Source of the DNA: Paracoccaceae bacterium
GTDB taxonomy: Bacteria; Pseudomonadota; Alphaproteobacteria; Rhodobacterales; Rhodobacteraceae
NCBI GenBank assembly: GCA_003250135.1
Contig: QKHF01000091.1
Location: forward strand, 1 to 12,809
Direction of reading: 5' to 3'
Length of the DNA stretch: 12,809 bases
Position 1 is the stretch's first letter, and every line of letters starts with the position of its first letter. The translations under genes were made by a program, and so were the position numbers. Under the pieces are notes generated by a model. It was not told where the DNA came from. It did not search any database and worked only from the letters and a program-made list of their open reading frames with translations. Below, piece after piece: positions 1-7,069 of the stretch.

Positions 1-1
1 G

Positions 2-871
2 ACCAACACGATGCTGCTGGCCGGGGGCGCTATGTTGTTTCACCCACGCTACGATGCGGCCGAGGCGATCGGAGCCATTCCGCAAGCGACCATGATGATG
101 GGCGTGCCGACCTACTACACGCGTTTGCTGGGCGAGAAGGCGTTGACGTCAGAGCTTTGCGCCAAGATGCGTCTCTTCATCTCTGGCTCCGCGCCATTAC
201 TCGAAGAGACGCATCGCCAGTTCGAGGCGCGTACCGGGCATCGCATCCTCGAACGGTACGGCATGACCGAGACGGGGATGAATACGTCGAACCCATTGCA
301 AGGAGAACGCAAGCCGGGCTCGGTGGGGCCAGCCTTGCCGGGTGTCCAGGTGCGCGTCTGTGACGAGGATGGTTCGCCGACGCCGCAAGGTGAAACGGGC
401 GGCGTCGAAGTTCGCGGACCGAACGTCTTCAAGGGTTATTGGCGGATGCCGGAAAAGACCGCCGCCGAGTTTCGCGCCGACGGATTCTTCATGACCGGCG
501 ACATGGGCCGGTTCGACGAGGACGGGTATCTGCAAATCGTCGGGCGCGCCAAGGACCTGATCATAAGCGGCGGCCTGAACGTCTATCCCAAGGAAATCGA
601 GGCGGTCATCGACGACGCGCCCGGCGTGAAGGAGAGCGCCGTGATCGGCGCGCCGCACGAAGATCTGGGCGAAGGCGTGGTCGCTATCGTGGTTCCTGAA
701 GGTGGAGCTTCGCTTGACGTCGAAGCGATCGACGCGAGGTGCCGCGAGGTGCTGGCGGGCTTCAAGCGCCCAAAAGCGATCCAATTTGTCGATGAATTGC
801 CGCGCAACGCGATGGGCAAAGTTCAAAAAGCTGCTCTCAGGGAGCAATTTATGGACATTTTCTCAGGCTGA
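2..871 (+). CDS. matB: Malonyl-CoA synthetase (AMP-forming), 3' part only
   Basis: This acyl-adenylate-forming enzyme activates malonate with ATP and CoA to give malonyl-CoA in the cytoplasm. The reading frame is open to the left edge, so about 289 C-terminal residues are visible of a family that is usually about 500. The P-loop-like Ser/Thr/Gly motif and the malonate-binding part lie outside the window. Seen here: the A5 motif RYGMTETGMNTS (nt 254-289), the GYWRMPEKT segment, the TGDMGRFDEDGYLQIVGRAKD hinge region split across nt 494-555, the SGGLNVYPKEIE motif, and the C-terminal catalytic-lysine motif PRNAMGKVQK (nt 799-828). The RYGMTETxMNTSNP and NVYPKEIE signatures match what I recall of Rhodopseudomonas-type MatB rather than generic acyl-CoA synthetases. 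The stop is TGA at 869-871. The gene converges on hflX. A related methylmalonyl/malonyl-CoA ligase specificity cannot be excluded. Confidence 0.9.
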   Translation, partial: TNTMLLAGGAMLFHPRYDAAEAIGAIPQATMMMGVPTYYTRLLGEKALTSELCAKMRLFISGSAPLLEETHRQFEARTGHRILERYGMTETGMNTSNPLQGERKPGSVGPALPGVQVRVCDEDGSPTPQGETGGVEVRGPNVFKGYWRMPEKTAAEFRADGFFMTGDMGRFDEDGYLQIVGRAKDLIISGGLNVYPKEIEAVIDDAPGVKESAVIGAPHEDLGEGVVAIVVPEGGASLDVEAIDARCREVLAGFKRPKAIQFVDELPRNAMGKVQKAALREQFMDIFSG

Positions 872-999
872 TTGAACGCGCTTAAATAAGAGTGGGCGGG
901 CCTTCGCGCCAGCTTTGCCCGCGCCCACGTAAGGCGCATAATGAATATTATGTTAAATAATAGGGCGTGTATCCCCTTGACGTACGGTGGATCGCGTAA
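872..999. other. Convergent intergenic region between matB and hflX
   Basis: These 128 nt contain no plausible gene. They hold a GC-rich hairpin (892-928) and, closer to hflX, an AT-rich perfect inverted repeat CATAAT-GAAT-ATTATG (937-952) followed by TTAAATAA. The base composition of 937-960 is much more AT-rich than the flanking genes, as is common in intergenic DNA. Confidence 0.7.
883..928 (-). terminator. Probable terminator hairpin at the end of the minus-strand cluster, possibly bidirectional
   Basis: GTGGGCGGGC (892-901) pairs with GCCCGCGCCCAC (917-928) if a two-base bulge is allowed, leaving a loop of about 15 nt. Read on the minus strand, the stem is followed directly by TCTTATTT, a reasonable U-rich tail, so it looks like the intrinsic terminator of the cluster 72 nt after the hflX stop. 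On the plus strand it lies 20 nt after the matB stop but has no T-run behind it, so stopping matB transcripts there would be less efficient. This is inferred from pairing only; I did not compute a folding energy. Confidence 0.6.
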
Positions 1000-2259
1000 T
1001 TATTCCGCCGCTTTAGCCTCACGCCCGACAGAGACATTAACTTCATCTCCGAACACATTGAAAAAACGAAAATAATTCATTTTTGACATGCGAATTTCAA
1101 TGTCGATGCCCGCAGGCCCGTCGCGGCGGTCCAGCACGTCGCCGTGAGCGTAGAGCCACGCCAGCGCTTTTCCGGACTCGTGTCGCAAGCGCACGGTGAC
1201 CTCGACGGCGCCCGCAGAGAGCCGCCCATCGATAAGCTTTAATAAAGCCTCACAACCATCTCCATTAACGGCGGAAATCGCTACAGCGTTGGGATCTCTG
1301 TCGGCCTCGTTGAGCGCGCGAAGACGTTCCTCGGGTGGCAGCAAATCTATCTTGTTGCGCGCCTCGACGACGCGGGCCAGCGCGCTTTCGTCCAGTCCCA
1401 GATCCGAAAGCACCTGCAATACGTCCAGGCGCTGCGCCTCGCTGTCTTCGCGGGCGATGTCACGCACATGGATGATGAGATCGGCGGAGACGACTTCCTC
1501 CAGCGTCGCGCGGAAGGCCGCGACCAGCTGAGTTGGCAGGTTTGAGATGAAGCCGACCGTATCCGAGAACACGGCCCCCCTGCCCGACGGCAGCTTCACC
1601 GCTCGCAAAGTCGGGTCCAGCGTCGCGAACAGCATGTCCTTCGCAAGAACCTCGGAATCGGTCAAGCGGTTGAACAGCGTCGACTTGCCGGCGTTGGTGT
1701 AGCCGATCAGGGCGACGACGGGCGCCGGCGCGCGCTTGCGGGCGCGGCGGTGCAAATCGCGCGTCTTGGCGACTTTGTCGAGCTGGCGCTTCAGCGCGCC
1801 GATGCGCTCATCCAGCTGACGCCGGTCGGACTCGATCTGCCGTTCGCCCGGGCCGCCCATGAAGCCGGTGCCGCCGCGCTGGCGTTCCAGATGGGTCCAG
1901 CTACGCACCAGACGGCTTTTCTGATAGGTCAGGTGCGCCAGATCGACCTGAATGCGGCCCTCGCGCGTCTGCGCCCGGTCGCCGAATATCTCCAAGATCA
2001 GTCCGGTGCGGTCCAAGACCTTGGCGGACCACGCTTTTTCCAGATTGCGTTGCTGGATTGGCGTAAGTGGCCAGTCGACGATCACCAGGTCAACGCCATC
2101 CGCCTTGAAACGCTCGGACAACTCGTCAACCTTGCCTGCGCCCAGCAACGTCGCCGCCTTGGGCGCAGCGACCGGCGCGACTTCCGCGCCGACGATCTCC
2201 ACGCCCAGCGCTTCGGTCAGGCCGCGCGCCTCCTCCAGCCGCGAATCTGCGTCATGCAC
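1000..2259 (-). CDS. hflX: GTPase HflX, ribosome-splitting/rescue factor
   Basis: HflX binds the 50S subunit and splits stalled or idle 70S ribosomes, notably under heat stress. From the GTG at 2259 the product is 419 aa. Seen: the N-terminal HflX domain with DRTGLILEIFGDRAQTREG (about 83-101), the Gly-rich RGGTGFMGGPGERQIESDRR linker (about 128-147), G1 GYTNAGKS (186-193), G3 DTVGF (233-237), G4 NKID (302-305), and a short C-terminal extension. The start is uncertain. In-frame codons upstream of 2259 encode TSATRVRAYVLTPDLDRQ, which resembles the first beta strand of other HflX proteins (an RAxVxxPDL-like pattern), so GTG 2259 probably truncates the protein. There is no ATG, GTG or TTG between 2259 and the next in-frame stop inside hfq. 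An ACG at 2340-2338 with GAGGG 8 nt upstream would give 446 aa overlapping the hfq stop. It is last in the operon and ends before a hairpin terminator. Confidence 0.93.
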   Translation of the reverse strand: MHDADSRLEEARGLTEALGVEIVGAEVAPVAAPKAATLLGAGKVDELSERFKADGVDLVIVDWPLTPIQQRNLEKAWSAKVLDRTGLILEIFGDRAQTREGRIQVDLAHLTYQKSRLVRSWTHLERQRGGTGFMGGPGERQIESDRRQLDERIGALKRQLDKVAKTRDLHRRARKRAPAPVVALIGYTNAGKSTLFNRLTDSEVLAKDMLFATLDPTLRAVKLPSGRGAVFSDTVGFISNLPTQLVAAFRATLEEVVSADLIIHVRDIAREDSEAQRLDVLQVLSDLGLDESALARVVEARNKIDLLPPEERLRALNEADRDPNAVAISAVNGDGCEALLKLIDGRLSAGAVEVTVRLRHESGKALAWLYAHGDVLDRRDGPAGIDIEIRMSKMNYFRFFNVFGDEVNVSVGREAKAAE

Positions 2260-2332
2260 GCTGACAGGCCCGGCCTGGCGGTCCAGGTCGGGCGTCAGAA
2301 CATAAGCGCGGACGCGGGTTGCGCTGGTTTCG

Positions 2333-2572
2333 TCAGGCGTTGTCTTCGCCCTCGTAAAGAGTGATCGGCTTTGACGGCATCACAGTCGAGATCGCGTGCT
2401 TGTAAACAAGCTGGGACTGCCCGTCGCGCCGCAACAGCAGGCAGAAATTGTCGAACCAGGTGATAACACCCTGAAGTTTCACGCCATTCACAAGGAAGAT
2501 GGTCACTGGTACCTTGTTCTTCCGGACGTGGTTCAGGAACACGTCCTGAAGATTTTGTTTATCGTTAGCCAT
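2333..2572 (-). CDS. hfq: RNA chaperone Hfq
   Basis: Hfq is a hexameric Sm-like RNA-binding protein that helps small RNAs pair with mRNAs and affects mRNA stability; in several alphaproteobacteria it supports nitrogen-fixation and stress regulation. The 79-aa product begins MANDKQNLQDVFLNHVRK, typical of the family. It shows the Sm1 motif (VPVTIFLVNGVKLQGVITWFDN split over residues about 21-42) and the Sm2 signature YKHAISTVMP (about 57-66), whose YKHAIS contains the proximal-face residues. The C-terminal tail is short and ends GEDNA, as in alphaproteobacteria and unlike the long E. coli tail. The ATG at 2572 is chosen because it matches the family N-terminus and has GGTGAG 7 nt upstream. The frame stays open to a TTG at 2680, but that extension has no Hfq character. 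The stop (TGA, 2335-2333) overlaps the probable true start region of hflX. Confidence 0.97.
   Translation of the reverse strand: MANDKQNLQDVFLNHVRKNKVPVTIFLVNGVKLQGVITWFDNFCLLLRRDGQSQLVYKHAISTVMPSKPITLYEGEDNA
2338..2353 (-). promoter_or_regulatory. Candidate Shine-Dalgarno and ACG start of hflX inside hfq
   Basis: On the minus strand, GAGGG (2353-2349, inside the last codons of hfq) is followed after 8 nt by ACG (2340-2338), which is in the hflX frame and precedes the conserved RVRAYVLTPDL stretch. No ATG/GTG/TTG exists in that frame between the upstream TGA and the GTG at 2259. Two CTG codons (2298 and 2286) are the other alternatives but fall within or after the conserved strand. The spacing favours ACG; initiation there is inference. 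Confidence 0.4.
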
Positions 2573-2727
2573 TATCTCGCTCACCGTGTGCCGACCTTTA
2601 ACGAGGTGGTCGGACTGTTTTTTGCCGTCGTGCTGACAACATGAGGTCGCAGATGCGCAGTTACTAGTGTTTTTTCGCAACTAACGCGCAGGATAATGTG
2701 CCCGCGCCTTCCGCGCGAACCAATAGG
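2573..2727 (-). promoter_or_regulatory. hfq leader / trkH-hfq spacer with inverted repeat and two A6 tracts
   Basis: This 155-nt gap is the longest non-coding stretch in the cluster. Read on the minus strand it holds, in order: a small perfect hairpin CGCGC-GGAAG-GCGCG (2717-2703) just after trkH; an A6 tract in GCGAAAAAACAC (2675-2670); a second A6 tract in GGCAAAAAACAG (2623-2618), 52 nt further on; and a perfect 6-bp repeat CCGACC/GGTCGG (2613-2608 and 2596-2591, 11-nt loop) just upstream of the ribosome-binding site. A promoter for a separate hfq(-hflX) transcript is plausible here, but I see no convincing -35/-10 pair. The A-rich tracts could be ARN-type sites for Hfq itself, in line with the translational autoregulation known for E. 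coli hfq. That role is inference. Confidence 0.45.
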
Positions 2728-4269
2728 TCACATTCGCCAATAGCTTGGGTTGAGCAGCGTGACGAGGGCGAGGGTCTCGACCCGTCCAACGACCATGGCG
2801 GCGCAGAGGATCAATCGGGCGGATTCCGACATCGTCGCATAGCCGGCCTCGTCGCCGCCGCCGAATTCCAGCGCAGCGCCGATATTCGCCAGCCCGGCCA
2901 CCGCCGAAAGCATGGCTTCTTCGAAATTCAGTCCCGCCAGTGACAGCGCCATGGCCGTGATGACCAGAGAGGCGATGAACAGCATCAGGAACACCCAGGC
3001 CAGCAGCACCGCCTGATGGTTCGCGCTGACGTCGCCGAAGCCCTCTCGTTTCACGCTGTGCGGATGGGACAGCCGGTCGATTTCCCGCCCCGTATGTCTG
3101 AAAAGCACGGCGACTCGCAGAAGTTTGACGCCGCCGGCGGTGGTGGCGGCCCCGCCCCCGATCGCGGCGAGCCCAAGAAGGATCAGGCCCGGATTGCTCA
3201 GCCCGGTCCACTCACGCGCCGCGGCCCAGGAAGCGCTTTCGTAGCCTGTCGTCGTGAGGAACGAGAGGCTCATGAACAGGCCGCCCCAGATCGCCGTCAG
3301 ATTGTCGAGCGGGTCGGCGTCCTTCGCCAGTTCGATGGCGCCGATCCAGTGGCGCAGATAGAGCGCGGCGGTGGCGACGATCAACGCCACGGTCAGCAAC
3401 GTCAGCTCCTCTCGCCGCGCGATCGACCGAAACGTGGCCTCCTGACTAGGCAGCGCGCCTGCGCGGGTTGCGACGACAATCAGGGCGATGAAGGCGAATA
3501 ATTCGGCGGTGAAGCTCCCCTGCCCTGCGAATCCGCCGTCATCCATAACAATGGCCCCGGTTGAGACGACGCCCATCGCATGTCCCAGAGCGGCGAAGGG
3601 CTGTACGCCGGAAAACAGGAAGAACATCGCCACCAGGCCGGTGGTCACGATGTAGATCGGCGCGATCAGGCGGACGGCGCGCGCCACCCTCCCGACGCTC
3701 AACTCGGCCTGGTCTGCGCGGATCAATCGGTCAAGAGCGCGGCCGATGGTGTGCTCGCGGCTGCCGACCTCTCCCATGTCCCGGGCGCGCTCAATCTCGA
3801 AGCCGCCGAGGTTGAGCGGCTCAAGGATCGCGAAGCCGGCGGACAAGGTGACGAAGCCGCCAATCCAGCAGGCGAGCGCGCGCCACAACAGGAGCGCGGG
3901 TGGCAGATTCTCCAACGTCTCGAACTGGCTGGCGGCTGTGGTCGTCGTAAACGACACCATCTCGAAATAGGCGCCGACCGGCCCAAAATGCGGGACCAGC
4001 GCCATCAGCGGCACCGCCCCCAGCATCGGCGCGAAAACCCAGAACAGGATCAGGGACAGCAAGGCGGAGCGCGGTCCGGACACGCCGGTCCGGCCATAGA
4101 ACGGCAGGCCGGTCAGCCCAAACGCCAGCAAGGTGACGGCGACGCCGAGGAAAAACGCGCGAGCGGTCCGTTCGTCGCCCGTCGCGAGCGCAAACGTCAT
4201 CGGCGCGAGCATCGCCAAGCCGTAAAGCAGGCACGCCAGCGGGCAGACGGGGAACCGCCAGAGGCTCAT
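2728..4269 (-). CDS. trkH: TrkH-type potassium uptake transmembrane subunit
   Basis: This is the ion-conducting inner-membrane subunit of a Trk K+ uptake system, gated by cytosolic TrkA. It has 513 aa against about 480-490 for typical TrkH and is strongly hydrophobic, with helices near residues 5-30, 38-58, 65-90, 125-145, 200-232, 250-268, 290-306, 360-380, 420-445 and 480-500. The four pore segments can be found: D1 SFTTTTAASQF (106-116), D2 VVSTGAIVMDD (234-244), D3 SFLTTTGYES (336-345) and D4 GLANIGAAL (459-467). The GGGAATTAGGVKLLR stretch (371-385) corresponds to the conserved GGxxGSTxGGxKxxR motif. In D1 the filter Gly of TTTG is Ala112, which is unusual. The ATG at 4269 lies 4 nt after the trkA stop and opens with a hydrophobic helix, so it is preferred over the earlier in-frame start at 4365, which lies inside trkA. 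There is no strong Shine-Dalgarno; translation is probably coupled to trkA. Confidence 0.9.
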   Translation of the reverse strand: MSLWRFPVCPLACLLYGLAMLAPMTFALATGDERTARAFFLGVAVTLLAFGLTGLPFYGRTGVSGPRSALLSLILFWVFAPMLGAVPLMALVPHFGPVGAYFEMVSFTTTTAASQFETLENLPPALLLWRALACWIGGFVTLSAGFAILEPLNLGGFEIERARDMGEVGSREHTIGRALDRLIRADQAELSVGRVARAVRLIAPIYIVTTGLVAMFFLFSGVQPFAALGHAMGVVSTGAIVMDDGGFAGQGSFTAELFAFIALIVVATRAGALPSQEATFRSIARREELTLLTVALIVATAALYLRHWIGAIELAKDADPLDNLTAIWGGLFMSLSFLTTTGYESASWAAAREWTGLSNPGLILLGLAAIGGGAATTAGGVKLLRVAVLFRHTGREIDRLSHPHSVKREGFGDVSANHQAVLLAWVFLMLFIASLVITAMALSLAGLNFEEAMLSAVAGLANIGAALEFGGGDEAGYATMSESARLILCAAMVVGRVETLALVTLLNPSYWRM

Positions 4270-4273
4270 CGGC

Positions 4274-5650
4274 TCAGAGGAAGTCGATGCTGACACGGAA
4301 CAGTTGCTCGACCTGGCGCACCGCTTCACGTCGCGCGAACACCACCAGAAGGTCGCCATCCTCAATCACCAGATCGCCGGACGGCATTTTTACCTCGCCT
4401 TTCGAATAGACGGCGCCGACGATGGAGCCGGGGGGAAAACCGGCCTGCCGGATCCGTTTTCCCGCGATGGGAGAGGTGGCGAGAACCTGCGCCTCGATCA
4501 CTTCCGCTTCGCCGTCGCGCACCGAGTAGACCGCCCTCACCCGGCCCAGCCGCACATGGCGCAGGATGCTGGAGACGGTCGTCGAGCGCGGGTTCAGAAG
4601 CGCGTCGATGCCCAGCGCGTTTGTCAGGGGATTCAGGCTCGCCTCGGTGGTCAACGCGACGGCGCGCTCGCATCCGGCGATCTTGGCGAGCGCACAGGAC
4701 AGCAGGTTCACCTTGGCGTCGTCCGTCAGCGCGACGATGGCGCCGGCGTCGCTGATCGACGCCTCCGCTAGGATCTCGGCGTCCAGCCCGTCTCCGTTCA
4801 GGACGATGGTGCGTTCAAGGCGCTCCGCAGCGTATTCGGCCCGCTCGCGATTTCGCTCGATCAGCTTGGCGCGCACGCCGGATGCGGATTTCTCAATCTC
4901 TTCAGCAACTTGCAAGCCGACATTTCCGCCGCCTAGAATGACCACGCGGCCGACGGCCTTGGCGCTGTGGCCGAACAGCTCCATCGCGCGTTTTTCGTCG
5001 TCTTTGGCGGTGAGGAAATAGACCGCGTCGCCGGCGAACAGCTGATCGTCTCCGGTCATCACATGAAGGCGGTCTTCTCGCTCGACGGCGAGCACGATGG
5101 ACTTGAGCGTGCTGAACAGCTCCGTCAGCTGCTTCAGCGGCGTATGGATGATTGGACACTGGTCGTTCAGTCGCACGCCAATCAGACGAACGCGCCCATC
5201 GAAAAAGAACTCGGAATCGAAGGCCGCCGGAGACTCGAGCCGCCGCATCACCACCTTGGCGATCTCGACCTCTGGCGAGATCACCACGTCAATCGGCATG
5301 TGATCGCGCCGGAAAAGATCGCTCCAGGTCGGCTGAAGATAGGTCTGCGCGCGAATTCGGGCGATTTTTTGCGGCACGGTGAAGACCGAATGGGCCACCT
5401 GACAGGCGACCATGTTGACCTCGTCGGACACGGTGGCGGCGATCAGCATGTCGGCGTCCCGCGCGCCGGCCCGCTCAAGCACATCCGGGTGAGAGGCGAA
5501 TCCGCTGACACCCCCCACATCCAGAACGTCGGTGATGCTGCGGACCAGATTCGGGTTCTGGTCGACCACGGTCACGTTGTTGTTCTCGGCCGAGAGGTGC
5601 CGGGCGATCTGGTATCCGACCTGGCCCGCGCCGCAGATGATGACTTTCAT
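4274..5650 (-). CDS. trkA: Trk system potassium uptake regulatory protein TrkA
   Basis: TrkA is the peripheral cytosolic gating ring of the Trk K+ transporter and binds NAD(H)/ATP. The 458-aa length matches the family. It is a tandem RCK protein. The first Rossmann fold has GAGQVG at 7-12 and the acidic VVDQNP at about 28-33, followed by a TrkA-C domain (about 140-225). The second Rossmann fold has GGGNVG at 240-245 and LIERNRE at about 263-269, followed by a second TrkA-C domain (about 370-455) ending VSIDFL. The start ATG at 5650 has AGGA 7 nt upstream; that Shine-Dalgarno overlaps the ntrX TAG stop. The gene sits 9 nt after ntrX and 4 nt before trkH, so channel and gate are made together. 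Linkage of trkA to ntrYX is a known alphaproteobacterial arrangement. Confidence 0.96.
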   Translation of the reverse strand: MKVIICGAGQVGYQIARHLSAENNNVTVVDQNPNLVRSITDVLDVGGVSGFASHPDVLERAGARDADMLIAATVSDEVNMVACQVAHSVFTVPQKIARIRAQTYLQPTWSDLFRRDHMPIDVVISPEVEIAKVVMRRLESPAAFDSEFFFDGRVRLIGVRLNDQCPIIHTPLKQLTELFSTLKSIVLAVEREDRLHVMTGDDQLFAGDAVYFLTAKDDEKRAMELFGHSAKAVGRVVILGGGNVGLQVAEEIEKSASGVRAKLIERNRERAEYAAERLERTIVLNGDGLDAEILAEASISDAGAIVALTDDAKVNLLSCALAKIAGCERAVALTTEASLNPLTNALGIDALLNPRSTTVSSILRHVRLGRVRAVYSVRDGEAEVIEAQVLATSPIAGKRIRQAGFPPGSIVGAVYSKGEVKMPSGDLVIEDGDLLVVFARREAVRQVEQLFRVSIDFL

Positions 5651-5659
5651 CCCGAGGTC

Positions 5660-7069
5660 CTATTCTTCGGTCTCGTCGTCGGCCATGGCGGCGACGCGGG
5701 CGTTGCCCCGTGTGCTGGTCACGACGCCAAGACCTTTGAGCTTGCGATGCAGGGCGGAGCGCTCCATGCCGATGAACGACGCCGTTCTCGAGATGTTGCC
5801 GCCGAAGCGATTGATTTGCGCGATCAGGTATTCTCGTTCGAACGCCTCTCGAGCCTCGCGCAACGGCAGGCCGACAATGCCGGCGTGGAGGCTGGAGCCG
5901 CCCGTCTTGTCATCCGGCGATGAAACCTCGGACGGCAGATCCTCCAGTTCGACCTCGTCGCTGCTGGCGAGAATGAGCAGACGTTCAACCACGTTGCGCA
6001 ATTGGCGCACATTGCCGGGCCAGTGATATGACTGAAGCGCAGCCATTGCGCTGTCCGAAACCTTCTTGCGCGGGAGGCCCTGGGCCTCGGCGATGGATTC
6101 GATGAAATGACCCACCAAGATCGGGATGTCGTCGCGACGCACGGATAGCGGCGGCACCTCGATCGGGACGACGCTCAGCCGATGATAAAGGTCGCTGCGG
6201 AACCGACCCTCGGCGATTTCTTTCTGCAAATCCCGGCTGGTCGCGGAAACCACACGAACATCGACGCGCACCGTATCGGCGCCATCCCGGCGGGTGAAGG
6301 TCTGGTCAACAAGGACGCGCAGGATCTTCGACTGCGTGACCGGCGGCATGTCGGCCACTTCGTCAATGAACAGGACGCCGCCATGGGCGCGCTCGAAGAG
6401 ACCGGGATCGGGCGGTTGGCCGGGCGTCTCGCGACCGAACAGGACCGACTCCATTTGCTCCGGCGCGATCGAGGCGGCGTTCACCACCACAAACGGATGA
6501 TCCGCGCGCTCGGAATGCTGATGCAGATATCTGGCGGCGACCTCCTTGCCGCAACCCGGCGGGCCGATCAGCAGTACCCGGCTGTTCGTCGGGGCGACGC
6601 GGTCCAGCGCTTGCCGGAGGCCCGATATGGCGGCCGAGGCGCCGATGATGTTTGCGGCGGCGAGTTCCTTGGCACGAAGATTGGCGTTTTCACGGCGTAG
6701 TTCAGATGCTTCGAGCGCGCGTTGAACAACGACCATTAACTGATCAATATTAAATGGTTTTTCGATGAAGTCGTAGGCGCCCTGCTTGATCGCCGCGACA
6801 GCTATCTCGATATTGCCGTGACCGGAGATGATCACCACGGGCAGATCCGGATTGTCTCGCTTGACTGCGCGGAGGATTTCAATCCCGTCCATCCGACTGC
6901 CCTGAAGCCAGATGTCGAGGATCAGCAGCGCAGGCGCTCGAGAGTTGATCTCGGCGAGAGCGCTGTCCGCGTCGTGCGCGGTGCGAGTGGAGAATCCTTC
7001 ATCGCCGAGAATGTCCGAGATCAGATCGCGGATATCCGCCTCGTCATCGACAACCAGAATATCGCTCAT
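5660..7069 (-). CDS. ntrX: Nitrogen-regulation response regulator NtrX
   Basis: NtrX is the response regulator partner of NtrY and is linked in alphaproteobacteria to nitrogen metabolism, redox/oxygen responses and cell-envelope control. It has 469 aa. The receiver domain (1-120) has acidic D8/D9, phospho-acceptor D52, S82 and K104. The AAA+ domain follows, with Walker A GPPGCGKE (169-176), Walker B GVLFIDEVADMP (231-242), the SATSRD sensor region and the arginine-finger region FRSDLYHRL. A C-terminal Fis-type helix-turn-helix closes the protein (SRTASFIGMERSALHRKLKGL at about 430-450, split). The GAFTGA loop that touches sigma-54 is absent: after LFGRE comes TPGQPPDPGLFERAHGG. Loss of GAFTGA is known for NtrX of this class, so it probably works as a sigma-70-type activator or repressor. 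The ATG at 7069 shares TGATG with the ntrY stop, indicating coupled translation. Confidence 0.96.
   Translation of the reverse strand: MSDILVVDDEADIRDLISDILGDEGFSTRTAHDADSALAEINSRAPALLILDIWLQGSRMDGIEILRAVKRDNPDLPVVIISGHGNIEIAVAAIKQGAYDFIEKPFNIDQLMVVVQRALEASELRRENANLRAKELAAANIIGASAAISGLRQALDRVAPTNSRVLLIGPPGCGKEVAARYLHQHSERADHPFVVVNAASIAPEQMESVLFGRETPGQPPDPGLFERAHGGVLFIDEVADMPPVTQSKILRVLVDQTFTRRDGADTVRVDVRVVSATSRDLQKEIAEGRFRSDLYHRLSVVPIEVPPLSVRRDDIPILVGHFIESIAEAQGLPRKKVSDSAMAALQSYHWPGNVRQLRNVVERLLILASSDEVELEDLPSEVSSPDDKTGGSSLHAGIVGLPLREAREAFEREYLIAQINRFGGNISRTASFIGMERSALHRKLKGLGVVTSTRGNARVAAMADDETEE

Noticed and set aside
971..1002. TTGACG followed after 17 nt by TTATTC on the plus strand, as an antisense promoter into hflX.
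   Set aside because: The -10 match is poor and there is no plus-strand gene to drive.
2591..2623. The CCGACC/GGTCGG stem followed by a T6 run on the plus strand, as a plus-strand intrinsic terminator.
   Set aside because: No plus-strand gene lies upstream; on the transcribed minus strand the A-run precedes the stem, so it cannot terminate the operon.
2573..2680. A 36-residue N-terminal extension of Hfq from an in-frame TTG at 2680.
   Set aside because: Hfq proteins begin at the MANDKQNLQ-like sequence; the extension is unlike the family and contains the A-tracts and hairpin of a leader.
4270..4365. A longer TrkH starting at 4365 within trkA.
   Set aside because: The extra 32 residues are Ser/Cys/Arg-rich with no membrane character; ATG 4269 sits 4 nt after the trkA stop and begins the first helix.
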